A stretch of 12,218 nt of DNA from Acidocella sp. GTDB lineage: Bacteria; Pseudomonadota; Alphaproteobacteria; Acetobacterales; Acetobacteraceae. The notes under the pieces were generated by a model. The model saw only the letters and a list, made by a program, of their open reading frames with translations, did not search any database and had not been told where the DNA came from. The position numbers and the translations under genes were made by a program. The stretch is taken from the NCBI GenBank assembly GCA_029077775.1, contig JAQNCU010000050.1, forward strand, positions 1-12,218. The letters run 5' to 3'. Below, one piece after another: positions 1-7,680 of the stretch (within the stretch, counting starts at the first letter, position 1; each line of letters starts with the position of its first letter).

Positions 1-1043
1 ATGCCGAATTATTCGCCTGGGTGGAGGGCCGCGCGCCACGCCCGCAACCCGGCCACGCGCCGGTCTTCCGCCCGGTAATGCTCGCCCACCCGCTGGAGAC
101 CGAAAATCTCGACTCCCTAGACTGGCAGGCCACCCGCGCCGAGTGGAAATATGACGGCATCCGCGTGCAGTTGGTCAGCAGCCCTGCGGGACGGCGGCTT
201 TATTCCCGCAACGCCGAGGACATCTCGGATGCCTTTCATGAGATCATCGCCGCGATGGATGTGCACGCCACGCTGGACGGCGAGCTGCTGGTGATCCGCG
301 ATGGCGAGATCGCGCCCTTTGCCGATTTGCAACGGCGCCTGGGGCGCAAGGCCGTGAGTGCCGCCACGCGCGCGCAATACCCGGCGGGGATTATGTTGTA
401 CGATATATTGTTCGACGGCCCCGAGGATCTCCGCCCGTTCAGCTTCGATGCCCGCCGCGCCCGGCTGGAACACTGGTTCGCCATGCATCATCCGCCGCGC
501 ATGAGCCTCTCGCCCTTGCTGGCCTTCACCACGCGCGAAGACCTCGCCGCATTGCGCGCAACCGCGAGCACCGGCGCGATCGAGGGGCTGATGCTGAAGG
601 ACGCTCAATCCCCCTATCTCGCGGGCCGCCCCAGGGGGCTGTGGTGGAAATGGAAGCGCGACCCGCGCAGCCTGGATGCCGTGCTGATGTACGCCCAGCG
701 CGGGCACGGCAAACGATCATCGTATTATTCCGACTATACATTCGGGGTCTGGGCCGAATCCGGGGAGCTGGTGCCTGTGGCCAAAGCCTATTCAGGCTAT
801 ACCGATGCCGAGCTGACCATGATCGACCGCTGGGTCCGCGCCCACACCATCACCCAATACGGCCCGGTGCGGGAAGTGGAAAAATCCCTGGTCTTCGAGT
901 TAGGGTTCGATGCCGCCCAGGCTTCGCCCCGGCATAAATCGGGCGTGGCCTTGCGGTTTCCGCGTATTTTGCGCCTGCGGCCCGACAAATCCGCCGATCA
1001 GGCGGACAGGCTGGCCAGCATCCTCGCGATTATACCACCATGA
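1..1043 (+). CDS. ATP-dependent DNA ligase, C-terminal part (5' end outside window)
   Basis: Seals nicks in duplex DNA with ATP through a lysine-AMP intermediate. The frame is open from base 3 with no start, so an N-terminal part of roughly 190 residues should lie upstream; the GTG at 21 is internal. Nucleotidyltransferase motifs are in order: motif I KYDGIR with the adenylated Lys codon at 147-149, DGELLVI, LYDILFDG (motif III), EGLMLKD (motif IV) and WWKWKRDP (motif V). An OB-fold domain follows, with AQRGHGKRSSYYSDYTFGVW and KSLVFELGFD. The lead-in LFAWVEGRAPRP and FRPVMLAHPLE are typical of the roughly 530-residue bacterial ligases encoded with a DEXH helicase, an exonuclease and a phosphoesterase in a ligase-associated damage-response cluster. 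Those partners would lie upstream and are not seen. It is not the essential NAD-dependent LigA. The last 14 nt overlap the convergent MAPEG gene. Confidence 0.93.
   Translation, partial: AELFAWVEGRAPRPQPGHAPVFRPVMLAHPLETENLDSLDWQATRAEWKYDGIRVQLVSSPAGRRLYSRNAEDISDAFHEIIAAMDVHATLDGELLVIRDGEIAPFADLQRRLGRKAVSAATRAQYPAGIMLYDILFDGPEDLRPFSFDARRARLEHWFAMHHPPRMSLSPLLAFTTREDLAALRATASTGAIEGLMLKDAQSPYLAGRPRGLWWKWKRDPRSLDAVLMYAQRGHGKRSSYYSDYTFGVWAESGELVPVAKAYSGYTDAELTMIDRWVRAHTITQYGPVREVEKSLVFELGFDAAQASPRHKSGVALRFPRILRLRPDKSADQADRLASILAIIPP
985..1006 (-). terminator. Possible intrinsic terminator of the pyrB-to-MAPEG operon
   Basis: On the minus strand, 24 nt past the MAPEG stop, TCCGCC and GGCGGA form a 6-bp stem (1006-990) around a 5-nt loop, TGATC. 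TTTGT follows (989-985). The stem is GC-rich but the T tract is short, so termination may be partial or Rho-assisted. The hairpin lies inside the ligase coding sequence on the other strand, so its sequence is also constrained by protein coding and could be chance. Confidence 0.35.
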
Positions 1044-1428
1044 ACAGGGCCGACAGGCTGGCCACCACCAGCACCGCCCAGGTGAGCAAAGCGCCCCCCG
1101 CGCGCAGCGGGTTGGGGGCGGGCATGGCGAGGCCGAACGGGTGCAGCGCCCGCGCCAGGACCAGGCTGCCCGCCAGCCCGAACACCAGATCATGCGACGC
1201 CCCGGCAGCCTCCAGCCCGCCGATCAAAATCAAACATAGTGGCACATATTCGATGAAATTCCCATGCATCCGTATCGCCATAAACAAAGGCGAGCCCTCA
1301 GGCGCCCCGGCATCGTCGCCGAGCATGACGCGCAATTTCAACCGGTAACGCACGACATTCACGGTCAACGCCATATAGATAAGGCCGAGCAGCCCCGCCG
1401 TGCCGAGCGTAATGGGCGTATGGATCAT
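1030..1428 (-). CDS. MAPEG family membrane protein
   Basis: A 132-residue integral inner-membrane protein of the MAPEG family (membrane-associated proteins in eicosanoid and glutathione metabolism). Four hydrophobic segments are visible: near residues 7-26, 57-73, 79-98 and 112-132. The signature RMHGNFIEYVPL after the first loop matches the family pattern of Arg, Asn and Glu that line the glutathione site. Bacterial members are usually assumed to be glutathione-dependent transferases or peroxidases, but the substrate cannot be read from sequence. The start is ATG at 1428, with AGGAAA about 8 nt upstream. It is the last gene of the minus-strand unit, 18 nt after the MOSC gene. Its TAA stop lies within the last codons of the convergent ligase gene. 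Confidence 0.9.
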   Translation of the reverse strand: MIHTPITLGTAGLLGLIYMALTVNVVRYRLKLRVMLGDDAGAPEGSPLFMAIRMHGNFIEYVPLCLILIGGLEAAGASHDLVFGLAGSLVLARALHPFGLAMPAPNPLRAGGALLTWAVLVVASLSALFMVV

Positions 1429-1446
1429 TTGGGGTTTCCTATCTGA

Positions 1447-2010
1447 TTATACGCCCGCATTGCGACCGGTCGGGCATTTAATCAAGAGCGGCCCGGGCGT
1501 GATATCGCCCGCGCGCTCCACACTCGCAACGATCCCGCGCAGATGCTTCGCGGCCTTCACAAAGGCCCGGTCGAGGTCCGGGCGGTCTGGATAATGCCGG
1601 GCAATCGCCGCACCGGCATAGCGGCACGGCACGTTCTCGCCTTCATTAACCAGCACGGCGCCTTCCCCAAAAAACAAGCGGCTACCCCAGGCCAGCCTGG
1701 TGAAATCGGCAATGCCCGAGATCAGTACATTCGCGCCGATCCAACCCGGATCGATCTGCGGCACATCCATAATCTGCGCGATCCGCGCCAGTTCTTCAGC
1801 CGAGACCAGCGAGATCTGTCGGCCGGAGCGTATGATCTCGCCGCGTTTGAACCAGGGCTCGCGCGCCCCGGCGGGCCGGATGAAGCCATAATGCCGGTCG
1901 CCAGGAATGCCCTGGAGGTCCACCGTCAGGCTGCCAGCCCCGCACGTCTCGAACCGCGCCACATCCGGCGTTGCATAAACCGCGCAGACGATACCGTTAT
2001 GCGTGCCCAT
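1447..2010 (-). CDS. MOSC domain-containing protein
   Basis: A 187-residue single-domain MOSC protein (molybdenum cofactor sulfurase C-terminal fold). Visible family features are GIPGDRHYGF (residues 34-43), RQISLVSAEEL (64-74), the glycine-rich GANVLISGI (92-100) and the conserved cysteine in NVPCRYAG (Cys129). That cysteine is thought to bind sulfur or the molybdenum cofactor. Stand-alone bacterial MOSC proteins such as YiiM act in molybdoenzyme-dependent reduction or sulfur transfer; the exact partner here is unknown. The ATG at 2010 is only 6 nt past the topA stop, and the MAPEG start is 18 nt beyond its own stop, so it is almost certainly cotranscribed with both. No molybdenum-cofactor biosynthesis genes are nearby. 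Confidence 0.9.
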   Translation of the reverse strand: MGTHNGIVCAVYATPDVARFETCGAGSLTVDLQGIPGDRHYGFIRPAGAREPWFKRGEIIRSGRQISLVSAEELARIAQIMDVPQIDPGWIGANVLISGIADFTRLAWGSRLFFGEGAVLVNEGENVPCRYAGAAIARHYPDRPDLDRAFVKAAKHLRGIVASVERAGDITPGPLLIKCPTGRNAGV

Positions 2011-2016
2011 GTAAGC

Positions 2017-4701
2017 CTATCCGGCGGCTTTCAATTTCGGCTTTGGCTTTGCGGTCGCTTTTGTTTTGGACTTGGTCTTTAGGTTGGCTTTCGCCGCCGG
2101 GCGGGCTTTTGGCTTGGCCTTGGGCGGCGCGTCTTTCACCATCGCCGGGGGTTTCGCCCGCGCCGCCGGTTTTTTCGCAGCGCCCTTTTTGCCCTTGGGT
2201 AGCATGACCTTGCCCTTCTCGGCCAACAACGCCACCGCCTGGTCCAGCGTTACCTCGGTCAGCTCCACCCCGCGCGGCAGGTTCGCCACCATATTGCCCC
2301 ATTGCGCATAAGGGCCAAACCGCCCTTTACGCGCCACCACGGGGGCGGCATCCTTCGGGTGGTCACCCAGGCTGCGGATGGAATCCTGTTTTTTGCCGAT
2401 CAGATCCATCGCCCGGTTCAGCCCGACATGCAGCACATCGTCGTCGCGGTCGAGCGAGGCGAAAATCGCCCCCATTTTCACATAAGGCCCGAAGCGGCCC
2501 ACCCCAGCCTCGATCTTCTGGCCTGATTCCGGGTGCAGCCCGACGAGCCGGGGGAGTGAGAGCAACCCCAGCGCATCCTCCAGCGATAACGCCCCAGCAT
2601 CCATGCCCTTGGTCAGCGAGGCGCGTTTCGGCTTGGCCTTTTTATCCGCCGGGTCAGGCTCGCCCTGTTGCACATAAAGCCCATAAGGTCCGCGTTTGAG
2701 CGTGATCTCCTCGCCGGTCTCCGGGTTATTGCCCAGCATCCGCATCCCGTCTTTCAACGTGTCATCCGGGTCCTCGCCGCCATCGATGGCGAGCTTGCGG
2801 GTGTATTGGCAGGCGGGGTAATTCGAGCAACCGATAAAGCTGCCATAGCGCCCCAGCTTCAGCCCGATCCGCCCGGCGCCACAGGCAGGGCATAAGCGCG
2901 GGTCGCTACCATCCTCGCGCACGGGGAAAAAATGCGGCCCGAGATCGGCATCCAGCGCGTCGATGACATCGGAGATTTTCAAATCCTTGGTCTGCGCCAC
3001 AGCCTCGGAAAAATCGGTCCAGAAGGCGCGCAGAACGTCGCGCCATTGGATATTGCCCTCGGCGATTTCGTCGAGTTGTGCCTCCAACGCCGCGGTGAAC
3101 CCGGTATCGACATAACGCGCGAAAAAACTCGTCAGGAAGGCCGTCACCAGCCGCCCGCGATCCTCGGGGATAAAGCGCCGTGCCTCCAGCCGCACGTAAT
3201 TGCGGTCGCGCAGCACGGTCAAAATCGAGGCATAGGTCGAGGGCCGACCGATCCCCAGTTCCTCCATTTTTTTGACGAGCGAGGCTTCGGAATAGCGCGG
3301 CGGCGGCTGGGTGAAATGCTGGGTCGCGTCCACTCTGGCGGTTTTGATCGCGTCATTTTTTGAGACCGGCGGCAAAATCCGCGCATCGTCATCATCCGAT
3401 GCCGCATCATCAAGGTCTTCGCGGTATAACTTCAGAAACCCATCGAACGCCAGAACCGAGCCCGTGGCGCGCAAAATCTGGCCCTGGCCATCGGCCATAT
3501 CCACCGCCGTCTGGTCCAGCTCCGCCGCCTGCATCTGGCAGGCCATGGCGCGTTTATAGATCAACTCATAAAGCCGCGCCTGTTCCGATGACAGCATTTT
3601 GCCCACCCGGGCAGGCTTCAGCGTGATATCGGTCGGGCGAATGGCCTCATGGGCTTCCTGCGCGTTCTTGGTTTTTGAGATAAACTCGCGCGGGGCCACG
3701 GGCACATAATCCGGGCCAAACTCCGCCTTGATCTGCCCGCGAATGGCGGCCACCGCCTCCCGGGCGAGCTGCACGCCATCGGTCCGCATATAGGTGATCA
3801 GCCCCACCGTCTCGCCGCCGATATCTATGCCCTCATAAAGCTGCTGGGCAAGGCGCATGGTCTGCTGCGAGGAAAACCCGAGCTTGCGGCTGGCCTCTTG
3901 TTGCAGGGTGGAGGTGATAAACGGCGGCGGCGGGTTCCGCTTGGTGCGTTTTTTGTCAACGGCGGTAACGGTAAATCGGCCCGCCTGCACGGCGGCCTTC
4001 GCGGCCAGCGCCTTGGCCTCGTCGTTCAGGTCGAACTGGTCGAGTTTTTTGCCCGCAAAATGCGTGAGCCGGGCGGGGAAGGGCGCACCGCTGGGGCTTA
4101 CCATGCCTGCCTCGATGGTCCAGTATTCGCGCGCCTTGAAAACCTCGATCTCGGCCTCGCGCTCGCAGATCAAGCGCAACGAGACCGATTGCACGCGCCC
4201 GGCGGAGCGGCTGCCCGGCAATTTGCGCCATAACACCGGCGAGAGCGTGAAGCCCACCAGATAATCGAGCGCCCGGCGCGCCAGATACGCCTCGATCAAT
4301 GGCTGGTCGAGCGCGCGCGGTGCCGCCATGGCGGCCTTCACGGCGGATTTGGTGATCTCATTAAAGGTCACGCGCAGGACATTGATGCCCTTCAGTGCGT
4401 TTTTATCCTCCAGCATCCCGCGTACATGCCAGGATATCGCCTCGCCCTCGCGGTCCGGGTCGGTGGCCAGGTACAGGGTTTTCGCACCCTTAAGCGCCCG
4501 CGCGATCTCCCCCATATGCTTGGTGCCGCGCTCATCGGCCTCCCAGGACATCGCGAAATCTTCCTCGGGGCGCACCGAGCCATCCTTGGGCGGCAGATCC
4601 CGCACATGCCCGAAAGAAGCGAGAACCTTGTAGTCATCGCCCAGATATTTGTTGATGGTCTTGGCCTTGGACGGGGATTCGACGACGACGATATCAGTCA
4701 A
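2017..4701 (-). CDS. topA: DNA topoisomerase I (type IA)
   Basis: Relaxes negative supercoils through a 5'-phosphotyrosine intermediate. Numbered from TTG at 4701 the protein has 894 residues. The Toprim domain starts at once (VVVESPSKAKTI, Glu8) and carries the Mg-binding DPDRE (Asp81, Asp83, Glu85). The catalytic tyrosine is Tyr304 in ITYMRTDG (codon 3792-3790). GIGRPSTYASI follows, then one four-cysteine zinc ribbon (CPACG...CSNYPAC), fewer than in E. coli. Next come several C-terminal repeats of the GRFGPYV type (GRYGSFIGC, RGPYGLYVQQG, GRFGPYVKMG, GRFGPYAQWG), then a tail of about 65 residues rich in Lys, Ala and Pro that probably binds DNA nonspecifically. Translation could start at TTG 4713, but TTG 4701 overlaps the dprA stop as TTGA, gives the usual N-terminus (M)TDIVVVESP, and has GGAACGG upstream. 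Confidence 0.96.
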   Translation of the reverse strand: MTDIVVVESPSKAKTINKYLGDDYKVLASFGHVRDLPPKDGSVRPEEDFAMSWEADERGTKHMGEIARALKGAKTLYLATDPDREGEAISWHVRGMLEDKNALKGINVLRVTFNEITKSAVKAAMAAPRALDQPLIEAYLARRALDYLVGFTLSPVLWRKLPGSRSAGRVQSVSLRLICEREAEIEVFKAREYWTIEAGMVSPSGAPFPARLTHFAGKKLDQFDLNDEAKALAAKAAVQAGRFTVTAVDKKRTKRNPPPPFITSTLQQEASRKLGFSSQQTMRLAQQLYEGIDIGGETVGLITYMRTDGVQLAREAVAAIRGQIKAEFGPDYVPVAPREFISKTKNAQEAHEAIRPTDITLKPARVGKMLSSEQARLYELIYKRAMACQMQAAELDQTAVDMADGQGQILRATGSVLAFDGFLKLYREDLDDAASDDDDARILPPVSKNDAIKTARVDATQHFTQPPPRYSEASLVKKMEELGIGRPSTYASILTVLRDRNYVRLEARRFIPEDRGRLVTAFLTSFFARYVDTGFTAALEAQLDEIAEGNIQWRDVLRAFWTDFSEAVAQTKDLKISDVIDALDADLGPHFFPVREDGSDPRLCPACGAGRIGLKLGRYGSFIGCSNYPACQYTRKLAIDGGEDPDDTLKDGMRMLGNNPETGEEITLKRGPYGLYVQQGEPDPADKKAKPKRASLTKGMDAGALSLEDALGLLSLPRLVGLHPESGQKIEAGVGRFGPYVKMGAIFASLDRDDDVLHVGLNRAMDLIGKKQDSIRSLGDHPKDAAPVVARKGRFGPYAQWGNMVANLPRGVELTEVTLDQAVALLAEKGKVMLPKGKKGAAKKPAARAKPPAMVKDAPPKAKPKARPAAKANLKTKSKTKATAKPKPKLKAAG

Positions 4702-5825
4702 GAACCGTTCCAATCATGGGTTTCAACGCGGACCACCCGGTTGCCGGGCAGGGTTTCCACCCCGCCTGCGAGTTCAATCTCAAGGAGAACCGCCAAAACG
4801 GCGGCGTGCGACAAGTGGCAGCGCCGGGCGATCTCGTCAACTGCGACCGGTTCGGCCCCGATCAAGGGGGGAATGTCCCGCCTGGCGCGCGCGATGACGG
4901 CCAGATCAACCTCGCTTTGCCCCTTGAATGCCATAGCGGGCTCGGCAAACCCTGGCAGCGCGGCACCGGTATGGGGCCGAACACTGGGCAGGTTCTCGAA
5001 TATATCCGCCGCCGTCTCAGTCAGATGCGCGCCCTGGCGGATCAGATCATTCGCCCCGGCTGAGCGCGGGTCCAGCGGCGAGCCCGGCACCGCGAAAATC
5101 TCCCGCCCGGCCTCATTGGCCAGCCGCGCGGTGAGCAGCGAGCCGGAGCGTGAAGCCGCCTCGATCACCACCAGCCCGCACACCAGCCCGGCGATAATCC
5201 GGTTACGCTTGGGGAAATGCCGCCCCTGCGGCGCGGTGCCCAACGGGGCCTCGGCGATCACCACGCCAGACTCCGCAACGCGCGCCTGCAAAGCGGCGTT
5301 CTCGGGCGGGTAGGGCTGGTCGAGCCCGCCCGCCACCACGGCGATGGTCCGGCCCGTGCGCAATGCGCCCTGATGCGCCGCCGTGTCGATCCCGCGCGCG
5401 AGGCCGGAGACCACGATCAGCCGCACCGCCAGTTCCGCCGCCAGAGTCTCGGCGATGCGCAGCCCGTTGGCCGAGGCATTGCGCGCCCCCACCACGCCGA
5501 TGCCGGGTGCCGCCAACAAAGCAGCATCGCCCAGCATGGCGAAGGCGGCGGGCGCGTCCGCCAATGTCGCCAGATAGGCCGGGTAATCCGGATCGCCCAG
5601 AAACACCATGCGCCCGCCCAGCCGGGATAACGCCGCCATCTCGCGCTCAGCCCAGGCGCGGGTGGGAATGTTCAGCGCCGTCTGCCGCCCCCCGGCGCGG
5701 GCCAGGCCGGGCAGGGCGTCCAATGCGTCCTCAACCCTTGCAAACCGCGCCATCAGCCGCCGGTAGGTCACAGGCCCCACGCTCTCCGTGCGGATCAGGC
5801 GCAGCCGGTCTATTGGGTCATTCAC
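4698..5825 (-). CDS. dprA: DNA-processing protein DprA
   Basis: DprA protects incoming single-stranded DNA and loads RecA during natural transformation; it is also present in many bacteria not known to be competent. From GTG 5825 it has 375 residues. An N-terminal SAM/helix-hairpin-like part (LRLIRTESVGPVTYRRLM) precedes the Rossmann-like core, with VVGARNAS (residues 111-118), SGLARGIDTAAH (140-151), GGLDQPYPPEN (166-176), FPKRNRIIAGL (204-214) and SRSGSLLTARLA (225-235). A C-terminal winged-helix DML1-like domain (about 315-370) ends the protein. GTG 5825 is preferred over a longer open frame because it gives (V)NDPIDRLRLIRTESVGP, a normal N-terminus, and overlaps the plsY stop as GTGA. Upstream codons in this frame lie inside plsY and are not protein-like. 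Its own stop overlaps the topA start. Confidence 0.95.
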   Translation of the reverse strand: MNDPIDRLRLIRTESVGPVTYRRLMARFARVEDALDALPGLARAGGRQTALNIPTRAWAEREMAALSRLGGRMVFLGDPDYPAYLATLADAPAAFAMLGDAALLAAPGIGVVGARNASANGLRIAETLAAELAVRLIVVSGLARGIDTAAHQGALRTGRTIAVVAGGLDQPYPPENAALQARVAESGVVIAEAPLGTAPQGRHFPKRNRIIAGLVCGLVVIEAASRSGSLLTARLANEAGREIFAVPGSPLDPRSAGANDLIRQGAHLTETAADIFENLPSVRPHTGAALPGFAEPAMAFKGQSEVDLAVIARARRDIPPLIGAEPVAVDEIARRCHLSHAAVLAVLLEIELAGGVETLPGNRVVRVETHDWNGS

Positions 5826-6415
5826 GATGCGGGGGCCGCTTTGCTCCCGCCGATTTTCGGCTCGGTGCCAGCGCGCAGCCGCGCGATGTTGGCGCGATGC
5901 TTCCAGATCACGAGTGCCGCCATGATCAGCACCAGCAGACAGCTCTGCCAGGATTGCAAATACAGGGCCGCGAAGGGGGCAACCGCAAAGGCCGCCAGGG
6001 CTGCCAGCGACGAATAGCGAAACACCAAAGCCGTGATGAGCCAGACAGCGCAGCATGAAGCGCCGATCGGCCAACCCAGCCCGAGGAGCACGCCGAGCCC
6101 GGTTGCCACACCCTTGCCGCCCTTAAAACGCAGCCAGACAGGGAATAAATGCCCGAGAAGTACCGCCAGAGACGCCAAAAACACCCCGCCATGACCATAA
6201 TCGCGCACCAGCAGCACTACGACAGTGCCTTTTAATGCGTCCAGGACCAAGGTTGCGGCAGCCAGCCCCTTATGCCCCGTGCGCAGCACATTGGTCGCAC
6301 CGATATTGCCGGATCCGATGGCGCGAATATCGCCCAGCCCGGCAAACCTGGTCAGCAACAGGCCGAACGGGATCGAGCCCAGCAGATACGCATCGAAGCC
6401 GATAAAAAAAATCAT
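5822..6415 (-). CDS. plsY: Acyl-phosphate:glycerol-3-phosphate acyltransferase PlsY
   Basis: Inner-membrane enzyme that transfers the acyl group of acyl-phosphate to glycerol 3-phosphate, the first step of phospholipid synthesis; it works with PlsX, which is not in the window. The 197 residues are mostly hydrophobic, with five or more membrane segments. The three PlsY motifs are present: GSGNIGATNVLR (34-45), GHLFPVWLRFKGGKGVAT (88-105, glycine-rich glycerol-3-phosphate site) and the C-terminal HRANIARLRAGTEPKIG. GSIPFG near residue 13 is also typical. ATG 6415 is chosen because it overlaps the preceding stop as ATGA; a GTG two codons upstream (6421) is possible. The stop overlaps the dprA GTG. 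Confidence 0.96.
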   Translation of the reverse strand: MIFFIGFDAYLLGSIPFGLLLTRFAGLGDIRAIGSGNIGATNVLRTGHKGLAAATLVLDALKGTVVVLLVRDYGHGGVFLASLAVLLGHLFPVWLRFKGGKGVATGLGVLLGLGWPIGASCCAVWLITALVFRYSSLAALAAFAVAPFAALYLQSWQSCLLVLIMAALVIWKHRANIARLRAGTEPKIGGSKAAPAS

Positions 6416-7680
6416 CCCCACACCCGTATGCCTGCTTTCCAGGTGCCGAGCACCAGCCCCTCCAGCGCCCGCCCGTCAAAGGGTGTGTTTTGCGCTTTAC
6501 CCGGCAATTGCCCCGCCACCACGCGCCAGGACCGCGCCGGGTGGAACAGGCATAAATCCGCCGGGCGGCCACGCAGAATGCGCCCGCTTGCCACCCCCAG
6601 CCACGATGCCGGGCGGGATGTGAGCAGCCCCAAGGCTTGCGCGAGATTTAAGCCGCCTGATTGCACCTGGGCCAAAGTCACCCCCAGCAAGGTGGCCAGC
6701 CCGGCGCCGCCCGGCGCGGCATCGGCAAAGGGCAAACGCTTGTCATCCGCATCGCGCGGCTGGTGGTCTGAGGCGATGGCGTCGATGGTGCCGTCAGCTA
6801 AGCCTGCCAGCACCGCCCGCCTGTCCTCATCGGCGCGCAAAGGCGGTGAGAGCTTGGCATAGGTCCGGTAATCGCCGATCGCGGTTTCGTTCAGGTCGAA
6901 ATAGGGCGGGGCAGTATCGCAGGTCACAGCCAGCCCCCGGTCTTTGGCCTGGGCGATCAGCGTCAGCGCCTGCCGGGTGGAAATATGCGCGAAATGCACC
7001 GCCCCGCCGGTTAACGCCGCGAGCGTGATGTCGCGCGCCACGCAAATGGCCTCGGCACAGGCGGGAATGGCGGGCAGGCCCATCCAGCTCGCCCTGGCGC
7101 CCTCGGTCGCCGCCCCACCGGCGGCAAGGTCGGCATCTTCCGGGTGCTGGACGATGCGCATCCCAAACCCGCGCGCATAGCTAAGCGCCTGGCGCATCAG
7201 GCGCGTACCGCCAATGGTCCGCTGGCCATCGGTGAAGGCAATTGCCCCCGCATCGCGCAGCAGCCCGTATTCCGCCAGTTCCGCCCCCCGGCAGCCGCGC
7301 GTGGCCGCGCCATAGGGCAGGAGGCTCAGGCTGCCGGTCTCTACCCCACGCGCGACGATGGAGCGCACCATGGCCGGGTCATCCACCGGCGGCGCTGTAT
7401 CGGGCAGCACGGCGATGGTGGTGATCCCGCCCGAAGCCGCCGCCTGCGCGGCGCTGGCGATGGTCTCGCGATACTCGAACCCCGGCTCCCCCAGGCTGGC
7501 CCGCATATCAACCAGACCGGGGCACAAGACCGCGCCCGTGGCCTCGATGATCTCGCACCCCTCGGGCACGCCCAGGCCAAGCCCAAAATCCGCGATCAGC
7601 CCGTTTTCAACCAGCAGATCGCCCTCGGTCAATTGTTCCGTTGCGCCGTCCAGATATCTGATGTTACGAAATAAAATCAT
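6412..7680 (-). CDS. pyrX: Dihydroorotase-like protein, probably catalytically inactive (PyrX/PyrC' type)
   Basis: A 422-residue amidohydrolase-fold protein of the class I dihydroorotase family. In active enzymes the first zinc motif is GxxDxHxHLREPG. Here it reads GLVDMRASLGEPG (residues 55-67), so both histidines are replaced (Arg60, Ser62) and the substrate-binding arginine is Gly64. Other positions partly survive: Asp151, His179 (QHPED), His232 (FAHIS) and Asp305 (SDHQPRD), while the usual DHAPH has become DHQPR and TPHH has become APPY. This is the pattern of the noncatalytic PyrC' subunits that hold PyrB in an active dodecamer in Pseudomonas and relatives. The predicted role is structural, in aspartate carbamoyltransferase, with a true dihydroorotase encoded elsewhere. 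Automated annotation would call it pyrC. The ATG at 7680 overlaps the pyrB stop as ATGA, and the stop overlaps plsY. Confidence 0.9.
   Translation of the reverse strand: MILFRNIRYLDGATEQLTEGDLLVENGLIADFGLGLGVPEGCEIIEATGAVLCPGLVDMRASLGEPGFEYRETIASAAQAAASGGITTIAVLPDTAPPVDDPAMVRSIVARGVETGSLSLLPYGAATRGCRGAELAEYGLLRDAGAIAFTDGQRTIGGTRLMRQALSYARGFGMRIVQHPEDADLAAGGAATEGARASWMGLPAIPACAEAICVARDITLAALTGGAVHFAHISTRQALTLIAQAKDRGLAVTCDTAPPYFDLNETAIGDYRTYAKLSPPLRADEDRRAVLAGLADGTIDAIASDHQPRDADDKRLPFADAAPGGAGLATLLGVTLAQVQSGGLNLAQALGLLTSRPASWLGVASGRILRGRPADLCLFHPARSWRVVAGQLPGKAQNTPFDGRALEGLVLGTWKAGIRVWG

Noticed and set aside
4426..6058. Long plus-strand open frames (up to 295 and 231 codons) opposite topA, dprA and plsY
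   Set aside because: They are antisense to well-recognised genes, have compositionally biased Arg/Pro/Ala-rich translations and show no domain; they follow from GC-rich codon use.
5826..6074. N-terminal extension of dprA by 83 codons
   Set aside because: It lies wholly inside plsY, is not protein-like, and the GTG at 5825 gives a normal DprA start with a GTGA overlap.
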